Source of the DNA: Bacillota bacterium
GTDB taxonomy: Bacteria > Bacillota > Clostridia > Acetivibrionales > DSM-1351
NCBI GenBank assembly: GCA_023426005.1
Contig: JAFABO010000010.1
Coordinates: 1 to 32,713 of the forward strand
DNA: 32,713 nucleotides
Direction: 5' to 3'
In this document: positions 15,512 to 23,944 of the stretch, piece by piece
Position numbering within the stretch: the stretch's first letter is position 1
Layout of the letters: each line of letters begins with the position of its first letter
Position numbers and translations under genes: made by a program
The notes under the pieces: generated by a model
What the model was told of the DNA's origin: nothing
Seen by the model: only the letters and a program-made list of their open reading frames with translations
Databases searched by the model: none

Positions 15512-16540
15512 TTACTTTACCTTTATTTCATATCCATTATCATCAATGCTGAAGGAATCGGAGCTTCCTATTAGATAAGCCTTCAGGTACACGACTTTAT
15601 CCTTGATAGCAGCATACACATCTCCCGATAGGGTATCACTGAATTCAAGGGATTTACCGGGTTCAATCCTTGTACTTGTAAGGGCCATTGTAAACATTTT
15701 GTCGGTAGACCACCTGTAGATTACATTCCTGTCTGCATCAAGCAGCGCAAAATCAAATTTCTGGCCTGACGAATGATTTAAAATTATATCCTTTTCAGAG
15801 TTATTTTTTATTTTGAGCTTCATTTCTATTGAATCACTTGTTACTATTGCGTCAGGACTGATATCTACATACTGGTTTTGTACAGCCAGAAGTTTAATCA
15901 GTTTATCAATAACAACAGCAGTTTCTGCACGGCTTGCCGCCTTTTCAGGCTGAAACATATTGTTGCCGGTCCCCGCAATAAGCTTGTAGTGCTGCGCTCT
16001 GGCAACATCCCCGCCATATTCCGGAGTAATGGAATCAACATCCTTGAAGCTGGCCGGGTTTATCTTGATCAGTTCATATCTGTCGCCCATCTTGTACCTG
16101 TAAGCCTGCATGATGTAATGAACCATCTCTTCCCGCGTTATTGACGCGTTTGGCTTAAAACTTCCCTTTCCCTCAAAGACACCTGCCGTCACAAGATCGG
16201 TCACTGCTGGTGCATATGCCGCATCCTGCTTGATATCATCAAAGTAATCCTTGATATCCGGCTCCTTAAAGTATTCAATTTTAATATCCAGCCCATTGTG
16301 GAGCATCACTGCGAACTCGCTCCTTGAAACAGCCTTTCCCAGAACCAGCTTATCCTGGCTGAAAGGTATAGCATCTTTCTTCATAAGATATTGTACCGCT
16401 TCTCCTGACCAGTGATTTGATATATCTTTAAAATTTACATTTACCGTGGTATCTTTCTTCCCTATTGTTTGTGCAAATGCCGATGAACCTGACAGTAATA
16501 TTACACCTGCCAGTATAATTCCTGAAACTCTTATCTTCAT
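15512..16540 (-). CDS. SLH-domain surface protein with C-terminal BsuPI domain
   Basis: Secreted cell-envelope protein, 342 residues. A signal peptide (KIRVSGIILAGVILLSGSSAFA-QT) is followed by three S-layer homology repeats that bind pyruvylated wall polysaccharide: FKDISNHWSGEAVQYLMKK..., DYFDDIKQDAAYAPAVTDLV..., and FKDVDSITPEYGGDVARAQ... Residues from about 235 to the end match the BsuPI (intracellular proteinase inhibitor) beta fold: EMKLKIKNNSEKDIILNHSSG, FDFALLDADRNVIYRWS, EPGKSLEF. ATG 16540 has AGGAGG six bases upstream. A fused BsuPI domain on an exported protein suggests a role as a binding or structural module rather than inhibition of internal proteases; that is inference. Confidence 0.85.
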   Translation of the reverse strand: MKIRVSGIILAGVILLSGSSAFAQTIGKKDTTVNVNFKDISNHWSGEAVQYLMKKDAIPFSQDKLVLGKAVSRSEFAVMLHNGLDIKIEYFKEPDIKDYFDDIKQDAAYAPAVTDLVTAGVFEGKGSFKPNASITREEMVHYIMQAYRYKMGDRYELIKINPASFKDVDSITPEYGGDVARAQHYKLIAGTGNNMFQPEKAASRAETAVVIDKLIKLLAVQNQYVDISPDAIVTSDSIEMKLKIKNNSEKDIILNHSSGQKFDFALLDADRNVIYRWSTDKMFTMALTSTRIEPGKSLEFSDTLSGDVYAAIKDKVVYLKAYLIGSSDSFSIDDNGYEIKVK

Positions 16541-16625
16541 AATCAACCTCCTGCTTGCATGTTTGATATTGCCTGGTATGTAGAATTAGACTGATGCATG
16601 AAGAAAATTGTTCCAGAATACATAA

Positions 16626-17057
16626 CTATTTATTATTGTAATTCATGCTTTTGTTGTAATATTTCAAATCCTGTCTAAGCTCCCAGCCAAGAGCGCGCCA
16701 GAATTTGTCTCCTGTCTCATTTGTTTTGAAAACTACCAGTACGGCCTTGTTGATCCCCTCATTTTCAAAAGCTGCAATAGCAGACTCCACAAGTTTTCTG
16801 GCTATTCCTCTTCCCCTGAAATCCGAATCTACCGCAGTGTGATATATGTAGGCCCTTCTTCCGTCATGGCCTCCAAGCGTCACTCCAACTATTCTGCCTT
16901 CCTCCACTGCCACAAAATTAGTAGCCGGATTTCGCCTGAGAAATCTTTCAATACCGTCTCTGGAATCGTCAAGGCTTCTTATCCCTACTCCAGACGTATT
17001 AGTCCATAGCCTGAAAACTGTTTCATAGTCGCCTATAACCATATTGCGTATCAGCAT
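16626..17057 (-). CDS. GNAT family N-acetyltransferase
   Basis: Transfers an acyl group from acetyl-CoA to an unknown amine; 143 residues, one complete GNAT fold. The CoA-pyrophosphate loop is DFRGRGIARKLVESA (R-x-x-G-x-G/A). Strand beta 4 is YIYHTAVDSDF and the C-terminal part is VFKTNETGDKFWRALGWELR, the common N-F-Y/W region. ATG 17057 has GGGAG upstream. It is transcribed away from the DUF3892 gene as a single gene. The substrate cannot be inferred. Confidence 0.9.
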   Translation of the reverse strand: MLIRNMVIGDYETVFRLWTNTSGVGIRSLDDSRDGIERFLRRNPATNFVAVEEGRIVGVTLGGHDGRRAYIYHTAVDSDFRGRGIARKLVESAIAAFENEGINKAVLVVFKTNETGDKFWRALGWELRQDLKYYNKSMNYNNK

Positions 17058-17242
17058 ATTTCTCCCTTGTTTTTTAATTTACCTAATTCTACCACTTACT
17101 AAAATTATAAGCAATTATACAAGCAATCCATGATTATAATTTTATGCCGTTCATATTTTTGTCAGTTTAATGTTTTATTATAATGAAAAACTAATAATGC
17201 AGTTCTTTTGATTAATTAATTATTTGAGAAAGGAGGAGCCGT

Positions 17243-17476
17243 ATGAAGCTGGGAAATAGAATTACCAAGGTCAGAAGAAATGACGATGGGAACATTACTG
17301 ATGTTATGTTTGAAAACGGTAACACCTGCTCTTTTAATTATGCGGTTTTGATGGCGAAACAGGGTACCCTGGAGGGCTACAATGTCGTCAGAGGAAAGAA
17401 CGGCGGAGAATATCTGAGCGCAGATCCAAACAACCCCGATGCGGAGGATCTGGATGATATACCAAGATTCAGATAA
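17243..17476 (+). CDS. DUF3892 family protein
   Basis: Small soluble protein of unknown function, 77 residues. It shows the DUF3892 pattern: RITKVRRNDDGNITDVMFENG, then AVLMAKQGTLEGYNVVRGKNGGEYL, then the acidic end NPDAEDLDDIPRF. ATG 17243 has AGGAGG seven bases upstream. A TATAAT box occurs about 65 bases upstream. A hairpin at 17501-17530 follows it, separating it from the three-gene cassette downstream. Nothing here indicates what it does. Confidence 0.8.
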   Translation: MKLGNRITKVRRNDDGNITDVMFENGNTCSFNYAVLMAKQGTLEGYNVVRGKNGGEYLSADPNNPDAEDLDDIPRFR

Positions 17477-17500
17477 TAAACAGCACAAGCATAATCACGT

Positions 17501-17530
17501 GAAACGGCGTAGTTTCGACTATGCCGTTTC
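17501..17530 (+). terminator. Hairpin after DUF3892 gene (possible weak terminator)
   Basis: GAAACGGCgTAG pairs with CTAtGCCGTTTC around a six-base loop, a 12-bp stem with one G-T pair. Only a short T-rich tail follows, so termination may be partial. Confidence 0.45.
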
Positions 17531-17643
17531 TCCGTTCCTTTGCTGCACTATTATTGGGGCATGTTTCAAAAAATGGTTTTCTTAGTATAGGACTTGTGCT
17601 AAAATTAAAATGTATAGCATGTATTGAAATGGGAGGGAGTTTA

Positions 17644-18498
17644 ATGAACACTAATAATTTAGTATTAAATAAACTCTTTACCCAAAACGTCTTTCAAAAG
17701 CTTATTAATACTAACCAGAATACCACATACGGCACAATAGTTAAACGATATATCACTGATATCACTGGCAAGAATAATGGTGACCTTATTAGTGAGATTT
17801 ATAGTTTTATGTCCAAGTCATACCGCAATGAGTATTTCTATCAAAACACTTTGCTTAATAAGCTGCTTTTAGGCAGGCATAGTGTTAATACGACAACTGC
17901 ATTAACACAAATACCTGTAGGAAAATCTAAGGCAGATTTTATTCTTATTAATGGTAAAGCTGTTGTATATGAAATAAAGTCGGAGCTGGATAGTTTTGAA
18001 CGGCTCGATACACAACTAAAAGATTATTATAAGGCTTTTAATCATGTTTGTGTGGTAACATCAGAGAGCAGCTTTGATAGTCTATATAAGCTTCTGTCTG
18101 ATACGCCCGTGGGTATTTGCGCTCTTACTAAACGCGATACAATAAGCAAAATATTGAAAAAAGATATGGTTGAGGATAATTCAAGATTAAATTATCAAGC
18201 TATTTTCAAGATCTTGCATAAAGATGAGTTTGAGAGCATTGTTAAGCAGTACTATGGTGAATTGCCTTTAACCTCGCAAGTATTTTATTATGATGAGTGC
18301 TTTTCTATGTTCTCTCAAATACCAATTATGCAAGCCTATGAAATGGCAATCAGGCAGCTAAAAAAGAGAAATCGTATCGTTCGTGGTAAAATAGAGGAAG
18401 TACCTTATGAATTGAAATCACTAATATATTTTTCAAGCCCGTCAACACGGGATTTTGATAATCTGAATGTCTTTTTAAAAAATAAGTTCAGGGGGTAA
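17644..18498 (+). CDS. sce7726-family protein with PD-(D/E)XK-like core (putative nuclease)
   Basis: 284 residues, first gene of a three-gene cassette. The core fits a PD-(D/E)XK nuclease fold: Glu63 in RNEYFYQNTLLNKLL, Asp98 in KSKADFILING, then Glu110-Ile-Lys112 in AVVYEIKSE, then a Gln/Tyr helix SFERLDTQLKDYYKAF, then the strand VCVVTSE. This order of motifs is that of the sce7726 family. No signal or membrane segment. I chose ATG 17644 because GGGAGGGAG lies just upstream; an in-frame ATG at 17521 would add 41 hydrophobic residues and sits within a hairpin. TAAAAT preceded 17 bases earlier by TTTTCT gives a weak promoter near 17570-17600. Nuclease activity and a defence role are inferred. 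Confidence 0.78.
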   Translation: MNTNNLVLNKLFTQNVFQKLINTNQNTTYGTIVKRYITDITGKNNGDLISEIYSFMSKSYRNEYFYQNTLLNKLLLGRHSVNTTTALTQIPVGKSKADFILINGKAVVYEIKSELDSFERLDTQLKDYYKAFNHVCVVTSESSFDSLYKLLSDTPVGICALTKRDTISKILKKDMVEDNSRLNYQAIFKILHKDEFESIVKQYYGELPLTSQVFYYDECFSMFSQIPIMQAYEMAIRQLKKRNRIVRGKIEEVPYELKSLIYFSSPSTRDFDNLNVFLKNKFRG

Positions 18499-18502
18499 TG
18501 CC

Positions 18503-19453
18503 GTGTATTTTCCATATATTCGGGGCAGGCAATATGAATTGTTAGCTTTGCGCGAATTGGCAGCCAACAATCTCTTGGGAAACTTTGTAATGCCCGTTAT
18601 TGAGCCCGTCAAGCTATCTCCAACATTGATTAAGACAATCGCAGAATACATACGCGTTAAACATCCGGTAGCTGTAATCAGAAACCCGGCTGTTGGCTCC
18701 TTTATGAAAGACTATAAAGAAGCTAAAGCCGACTCGAATGAAGAAGCACATAAAAAAGAGTTTATAAAGCTTTACGAAGATACCCTAATTGTAAAGGCTA
18801 TTATCATGCGAGGAGACACTCCATCCTTATTGTCACATTGGGATAAAAATGGAGTTCAAAAGCAGGAACTGCTGGTTATCAATACAGACCGGGACTACCT
18901 TGATTTGTTTGACCAAGAGTTTAGCCGTAACAATCCCCGTTATGCTCTTATTCCTGATGAAAGTACATTTCGGCGCAGAATTAAACACAATCGTGTCATT
19001 TTGGACGACAAGTTTGAAAAGCAAAACCGTAATGCAGATTATCAGGAAGCCGAAGATGAGTTCTTCTCTGAGGACCATCTATATTTTGATGATGACGGGT
19101 TAAAGGGCTTTGCAGATTACTCTATTATAGGAAATAACTATCAAGAAGCAGGTTTTGCACCTTATGCTGTAGCAATTCATATTGTTTACTTTGCTGCAGA
19201 TAACAGTCTTAGAATAAAACATTTTGTTTCGGACTCAAACGAGGATATTTCCAATCCTGCAAAAAAATTCTATGAAGCTGTATCGAAATTAAATGATTGG
19301 TATCAAGCCAATCACTTCCCACTGACTCTTGGTTTATCTACATTGTTGCAGCATTATGAAAACCAAACATATCCGGGGCTTGGTAGTGTAAAAAAACTTT
19401 CGGTTATGCACCATTTGGAGCTTATGGGGAAGTATCTTAGCGAGGAGAAGTAG
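18503..19453 (+). CDS. sce7725-family (beta-family) protein
   Basis: 316 residues, second gene of the cassette. It begins GTG four bases after the sce7726 stop, with GGGGG upstream, so the two are translationally linked. Landmarks of the sce7725/beta family: YFPYIRGRQYELLALREL at the N-terminus, MPVIEPVKLSPTLI (33-42), KAIIMRGDTPSLL, and RVILDDKFEKQNRNADYQ followed by FADYSIIGNNYQEAGFAPYAVAIHIVYF. The repeated strand-then-helix pattern with VIEP, LLVIN and VAIH suggests a TIM-barrel-like fold, by inference. No enzyme is known to me. The family is usually next to sce7726 genes, as here. Confidence 0.8.
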   Translation: MYFPYIRGRQYELLALRELAANNLLGNFVMPVIEPVKLSPTLIKTIAEYIRVKHPVAVIRNPAVGSFMKDYKEAKADSNEEAHKKEFIKLYEDTLIVKAIIMRGDTPSLLSHWDKNGVQKQELLVINTDRDYLDLFDQEFSRNNPRYALIPDESTFRRRIKHNRVILDDKFEKQNRNADYQEAEDEFFSEDHLYFDDDGLKGFADYSIIGNNYQEAGFAPYAVAIHIVYFAADNSLRIKHFVSDSNEDISNPAKKFYEAVSKLNDWYQANHFPLTLGLSTLLQHYENQTYPGLGSVKKLSVMHHLELMGKYLSEEK

Positions 19454-19454
19454 T

Positions 19455-20540
19455 ATGAATTGTTGCGCAAAATGCTTTAGTGATGCTGAAATCATTGATA
19501 TCATCAGAAACAAAAAGGAAAAAGGTAATTGTGACTTTTGCGGCAACAAAAATGTTCATGTATACTATTTGGAAGAAGACTCCACTCTTTCGGATATGTT
19601 TGGTGAATTATTAGATATATATGCTGCTGCTTCAAGTTTACCGGCGACATTTCCCAAAGATAGCACAGATTTAATAAAAAATATTCTCTATAGCAAATGG
19701 TCTATTTTCAATGTTGAACCTGACTGTATCTATCGCCTTCTTACCGCTATCTGCCACGAAAAATATGTCGAGCAACCTGAACTGTTCGATTACCCTGTCG
19801 GCATTTTAGAAAGCCAAGATAAAGATTACTTGAATGAGTTTTCTATTATTCGAGATTATCAATGGCAGGATTTTGTCGGTGATATAAAGAGTGTAAATAG
19901 ATTCCATACCGGCCACATAAATAAAGAGGTTCTAAACCTGTTTATACGGTGTGCACGGAAGTCATATAAAGCTGGCATGGTTTTTTATAGGGCACGAATA
20001 TGTACTGATGAAGTTGGATTTCCAAAATCTGAAATGGGGTCACCACCAGCGCACTTAGCAACTGCGGGTCGTGTAAATCCTGAAGGAATCAGTATTTTGT
20101 ATTTGGCAGATTCGGTCAAGACAACTTTACATGAAACGCGTGCGGGTGGTCTTGATTACGTTACTGTTGCCAGCTTTAAGCTGAAAAAAGATATTGAAGT
20201 GATTGATTTCGCCAATTTAGATAAGATAAGTCCATTTATCGCGAACAGCACTATGGGAATTGGGTATACCCAGCACGCAATTAATATTGAGCATCTGAAG
20301 TTGATAAGCCAAGAAATTGCAAAGCCTCTCAGGCGACATGATAGTACGTTGGACTATTTACCAACGCAGTACATTAGCGACTATATCAAAAGTCAAGGGT
20401 ACGGCGGTGTCGAGTATACTAGCACAATGTGCAAAAATGGCTATAATTTGGCTGTCTTTGATGAGTCGCTTTTTAAGTGCTTGAAAACAACTGTATATGA
20501 TATAGAGTCGCTTTCTTATGCGTTTAAACCTTTACGATAA
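19455..20540 (+). CDS. RES-domain protein with zinc-ribbon / HEPN-RES N-terminus (putative NAD+-degrading)
   Basis: 361 residues, third gene of the cassette; its ATG lies one base after the sce7725 stop, with GAGGAG upstream. The N-terminus has two Cys pairs (C4/C7 in CAKC and C26/C29 in CDFC), a zinc ribbon seen in HEPN/RES N-terminal domains. A helical part covers residues 45-165. The RES domain starts FYRARI (Arg179, Arg181), continues LATAGRVNPEGISILYLADS and TTLHETRAGG (Glu227), and ends QYISDYIKSQGYGGVEYTSTM (Ser323), giving the Arg-Glu-Ser set that names the family. RES toxins break down NAD+. The usual small antitoxin is absent; the two partner genes may control it instead, which is inference. 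Confidence 0.85.
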   Translation: MNCCAKCFSDAEIIDIIRNKKEKGNCDFCGNKNVHVYYLEEDSTLSDMFGELLDIYAAASSLPATFPKDSTDLIKNILYSKWSIFNVEPDCIYRLLTAICHEKYVEQPELFDYPVGILESQDKDYLNEFSIIRDYQWQDFVGDIKSVNRFHTGHINKEVLNLFIRCARKSYKAGMVFYRARICTDEVGFPKSEMGSPPAHLATAGRVNPEGISILYLADSVKTTLHETRAGGLDYVTVASFKLKKDIEVIDFANLDKISPFIANSTMGIGYTQHAINIEHLKLISQEIAKPLRRHDSTLDYLPTQYISDYIKSQGYGGVEYTSTMCKNGYNLAVFDESLFKCLKTTVYDIESLSYAFKPLR

Positions 20541-20592
20541 CATAATGAAAATATCCGCATTGTTAAAATCGACAACATGGATGCTTTTCCCC

Positions 20593-21963
20593 TCATCGCA
20601 TGATTTTTTTCAGCAAGCCCAATTTGTTTCCATACGGTGCATATCTGAGCTTTATATCAAGCAATGTGGATTTCTTCAAAATGCTTTTTTGACGGGTAAA
20701 GGTATCAAAGCTCCATTTTCCGTGATAACCGCCTATCCCGCTGGCGCCTGCCCCTCCAAACGGCAGGTGCGAGGAGGCAAGATGTATGATTGTATCATTA
20801 ACACAGCCTCCTCCAAAGGAAACCTTTCTCAAAACCTCCTCCTCCACCAGCCTGCTGTTTGTAAAAAGATAGAGCGCTAACGGTTTGGGATGCCTGTTAA
20901 CCTCCGCCGTAACTTCGGATATACTGTCATATTCGAGGACCGGCAGAACCGGACCGAATATTTCTTCCCGCATGACAGAATCCTCCCAGGTCACATTGTC
21001 AATAATAGTGGGTGATATTTGTAAGGTAGCAGCGTTTACATTGCCTCCCGCAAGTATTGTTCCCCTGTTCATAAGTTCTCTTAGCCTGTTAAAGTGCCTT
21101 TCGTTTATGATCCTGGGAAATTCGTCATTATTGCAGGGAGCCTCACCGTAAAATTCGGTTATGTACTTTTTCATGGCTTCTATTAATGCCTTTTTGACAT
21201 CCCGGTGGACATATAGATAATCGGGTGCCACACAGGTCTGTCCGCTGTTCAGGCATTTACCCCAGATTATTCTTCTGGCAGCTATGTCAACATTAACATC
21301 CCGGTCTACTATGCAGGGACTTTTACCTCCCAGCTCCAGTGTAACAGGTATCAGCTGCCTGGCTGCAGCCTCCATGACTATTCTTCCCACACTTGCACTG
21401 CCGGTAAAAAATATGTAATCAAAGTTCTCCTGAAGCAGCTGACGGTTAACTTCAGTCCCTCCCTCAAGCATCGTAATATACCTTTCATCAAAATTTTCAC
21501 TGATAATCCTGCTTAACAGCCGGCTGGTATGTACCGAATATTCGGAAGGCTTCAAAATAACACAATTCCCTCCTGCTATTGCTCCCAGCAAAGGGGCAAC
21601 AGTCAGTTGAAAGGGATAATTCCACGGGGACATGACAAGCACTACCCCATACGGCTCGGAAATAATGTATGAGGTGGACTTGAAATGTGATAACGGAGTC
21701 TTGACCCTTTTATTTCTGCACCAGCCTTTTAAATTTTTTCTCATGTATTTGATCTCATCAAGTATAATTCCTATTTCAGTCATGTAGGTTTCGAAAGGCG
21801 CTTTGTTCAGATCTTTCTTTAAAGCCTCGAATATTTGCTGTTCATAGGCTCTGATAGTTCTTTCCAGGGTGTTAAGAGCATCCAGCCTGAAAGAAATCCC
21901 AGCTGTCTCTCCTGAATAAAAATACTCACGCTGTCTATTAACGATATCTTTTATTTGTGCCAT
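20593..21963 (-). CDS. Aldehyde dehydrogenase, class 3 / YwdH-like
   Basis: NAD(P)-dependent oxidation of an aldehyde to the acid; 456 residues, the usual length of the short class-3-like group. Catalytic Cys244 is in GQTCVAPDY, the general base Glu210 in VTLELGGKSP, the oxyanion Asn115 in SPWNYPF, the Rossmann motif is FTGSASVG (186-193), and EEIFGPVLPV follows. The C-terminus has a hydrophobic, basic tail (LRYAPYGNKLGLLKKIMR). ATG 21963 has GGGAGGG upstream. It converges on the RES gene with a 52-base gap and no clear terminator. Substrate unknown; fatty aldehydes are a family possibility. Confidence 0.92.
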   Translation of the reverse strand: MAQIKDIVNRQREYFYSGETAGISFRLDALNTLERTIRAYEQQIFEALKKDLNKAPFETYMTEIGIILDEIKYMRKNLKGWCRNKRVKTPLSHFKSTSYIISEPYGVVLVMSPWNYPFQLTVAPLLGAIAGGNCVILKPSEYSVHTSRLLSRIISENFDERYITMLEGGTEVNRQLLQENFDYIFFTGSASVGRIVMEAAARQLIPVTLELGGKSPCIVDRDVNVDIAARRIIWGKCLNSGQTCVAPDYLYVHRDVKKALIEAMKKYITEFYGEAPCNNDEFPRIINERHFNRLRELMNRGTILAGGNVNAATLQISPTIIDNVTWEDSVMREEIFGPVLPVLEYDSISEVTAEVNRHPKPLALYLFTNSRLVEEEVLRKVSFGGGCVNDTIIHLASSHLPFGGAGASGIGGYHGKWSFDTFTRQKSILKKSTLLDIKLRYAPYGNKLGLLKKIMR

Positions 21964-22111
21964 GATAAACCCTCCCGGATTTCAATTTTTTATTGATACT
22001 GTCACTTGTTAAAGATTATGATTTTTAGGTGCTACAGACCACTAATTGGTATTATTAATACCCGGATTGTTGTATACTTATAGTATGACCAAAATTTGGG
22101 AGGGAAGCAAC

Positions 22112-23893
22112 ATGGATTATTCGTGGAGTTTAAAAGATCTATATTCGTCCTTTGACGGCGAAGACTTCAAAAAGGATATGGATACTCTGGACAGTATGCT
22201 GAAAGATTATATTGAATGGGTGGGTAATACCCTCGGAAACGATAAGGATATTAGAACTGCGCTTGAACAGTTTATAGTATTAAAAACCCGTCTTTCGGAA
22301 TTATTCAGCAGGTTGTATAACTTTTCCGAGTTATCCTACACTGTCAATACCAAAAATGAAAAAGCTGCAAAAAATATGGAAACCCTTGAAGTAAAACTCA
22401 GTTCTATTGCTGAAGCTGACGCAGAAATCAACAAATGGATCGGTCCGGCCGGAAATATTGATAATGTAATACAAGCTTCTGACATATTGAAAGAACATGA
22501 ATTTTATTTAAAGGATATAATTGAAAAGAGTTCACACCTTCTCGAAGGGAAACAGGAAGCTATTATCGCACGTATGAGAAATACCGGCTCAAGCGCCTGG
22601 CTAAAACTTAAGGATCGTCTGACCTCCACCTTAAAGGTTGATATAGAGCTGGACGGAGAGAAAAAGCAGCTGCCTCTTTCCATCGTAAGAAATATGGCTT
22701 ACGAAAGCAGCAGAGAATTGAGAAAAAAGGCTTACGAAGCTGAACTGGCATCGTATGAAAAAATTGCTGATTCCCTGGCCGCCTGCCTAAACGGCATCAA
22801 GGGTGAAGTTATTACCGTTGCAGAAATGAGAGGCTTTGGTTCTCCTCTGGAGGAAACTCTGTTCAACTCCAGAATGGAGGCACAGACACTGGATGCCATG
22901 CTGGCTGCAATGAAGGAAAGTTTACCTTCCTTCAGAAAGTATCTCCGCACTAAAGGACAATTGTTAGGCAGTAAAAACGGGCTTCCTTTCTTTGACCTGT
23001 TTGCTCCTATGGGAGACTTGAGTAAAAAATACACCTATGAAGAAGCTGTAAAAATAGTAGATGAGAATTACAGGACTTTTAGCAGCCGTCTTGCAGATTT
23101 CGCCAAAAAGGCCATAGAATCCAACTGGATAGATGTTTATCCCAGAGAAGGAAAAATTGGCGGTGCCTTCTGCCAGGACCTGCACGTTATCGGCCAGAGC
23201 AGGGTAATGCTGAACTTCGGCGGAAACTTCAGCGATATAATAACTATGGTGCATGAACTGGGGCACGCTTATCATGACGAATGCATAAAGAATGAGAGCA
23301 TGCTTAACAGCGATTATCCCATGCCATTGGCCGAAACCGCTTCAACCTTCTGTGAAACCATAGTTAAAAAGGCGGCTATAAAGAAAGCCTCAAAAGAGGA
23401 AGCCTTTGCAATCCTGGAGCTGGAATTAAGTGACACCACACAGATAATCGTTGATATATACAGCCGTTTCCTCTTTGAAAGCGAGCTCTTCAGGAGAAGA
23501 ATAGACGGTTCCTTAAGCACTGAAGAATTGAATGAAATAATGCTGTGGGCTCAAAAGGAAGCTTATGGCGACGGATTGGATCCCGAATATATACATAAAT
23601 ATATGTGGGCCTGTAAGCCGCACTACTATACTGCCAGCGCCAATTTTTACAACTTCCCCTATGCCTTTGGACAACTTTTTGCAAAAGGGCTGTATGCCGA
23701 ATATGAAAAAAGAGGGAAGGCTTTTGTCAGAGACTATGAAGCTCTGTTAAGCATTACTGGCAAGAACAAAATAGAAGATGTGACAAAAATGATGAATATT
23801 GATGTTCAAGGTATTGCTTTCTGGAGAAATTCCTTAAAAACCATAGAACAGGACATTGAAAAATTTCTGGAGCTAAGTGCTGAAAAACTGTAA
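22112..23893 (+). CDS. M3 family oligoendopeptidase (PepF-like)
   Basis: Cytosolic zinc peptidase that degrades short peptides; 593 residues. The zinc site is HELGH at 381-385 (MVHELGHAYHDE), with the third ligand in MPLAETASTFCE. The C-terminus has the PepF-type PHYYTASANFYNFPYAFGQLFAKGLY. I chose ATG 22112 because GGGAGGG lies upstream; an in-frame GTG or other start at 22046 precedes it but would add residues from the promoter region. It is divergent from the aldehyde dehydrogenase. It could process peptides brought in by the opp importer, but the genes are 13 kb apart. Confidence 0.92.
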   Translation: MDYSWSLKDLYSSFDGEDFKKDMDTLDSMLKDYIEWVGNTLGNDKDIRTALEQFIVLKTRLSELFSRLYNFSELSYTVNTKNEKAAKNMETLEVKLSSIAEADAEINKWIGPAGNIDNVIQASDILKEHEFYLKDIIEKSSHLLEGKQEAIIARMRNTGSSAWLKLKDRLTSTLKVDIELDGEKKQLPLSIVRNMAYESSRELRKKAYEAELASYEKIADSLAACLNGIKGEVITVAEMRGFGSPLEETLFNSRMEAQTLDAMLAAMKESLPSFRKYLRTKGQLLGSKNGLPFFDLFAPMGDLSKKYTYEEAVKIVDENYRTFSSRLADFAKKAIESNWIDVYPREGKIGGAFCQDLHVIGQSRVMLNFGGNFSDIITMVHELGHAYHDECIKNESMLNSDYPMPLAETASTFCETIVKKAAIKKASKEEAFAILELELSDTTQIIVDIYSRFLFESELFRRRIDGSLSTEELNEIMLWAQKEAYGDGLDPEYIHKYMWACKPHYYTASANFYNFPYAFGQLFAKGLYAEYEKRGKAFVRDYEALLSITGKNKIEDVTKMMNIDVQGIAFWRNSLKTIEQDIEKFLELSAEKL

Positions 23894-23910
23894 CAACAAA
23901 TATCTGCCAG

Positions 23911-23940
23911 TTGACTTTTAGTATTTTAGTATGCTAATAT
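23911..23940 (+). promoter_or_regulatory. Promoter-like sequence after the oligoendopeptidase gene
   Basis: TTGACT at 23911-23916 and TAATAT at 23935-23940 with an 18-base spacer. It would drive the structured region at 23945-24140 and possibly the aspS leader. Confidence 0.45.
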
Positions 23941-23944
23941 TGAA

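Noticed and set aside
17521..17643. Upstream ATG for the sce7726 gene
   Set aside because: It lies in a hairpin arm without a ribosome binding site, whereas 17644 has GGGAGGGAG correctly placed.
13440..20540. Integrated prophage or integrative element
   Set aside because: XRE pair only; no integrase, structural genes, transposase or tRNA/att repeats were found.
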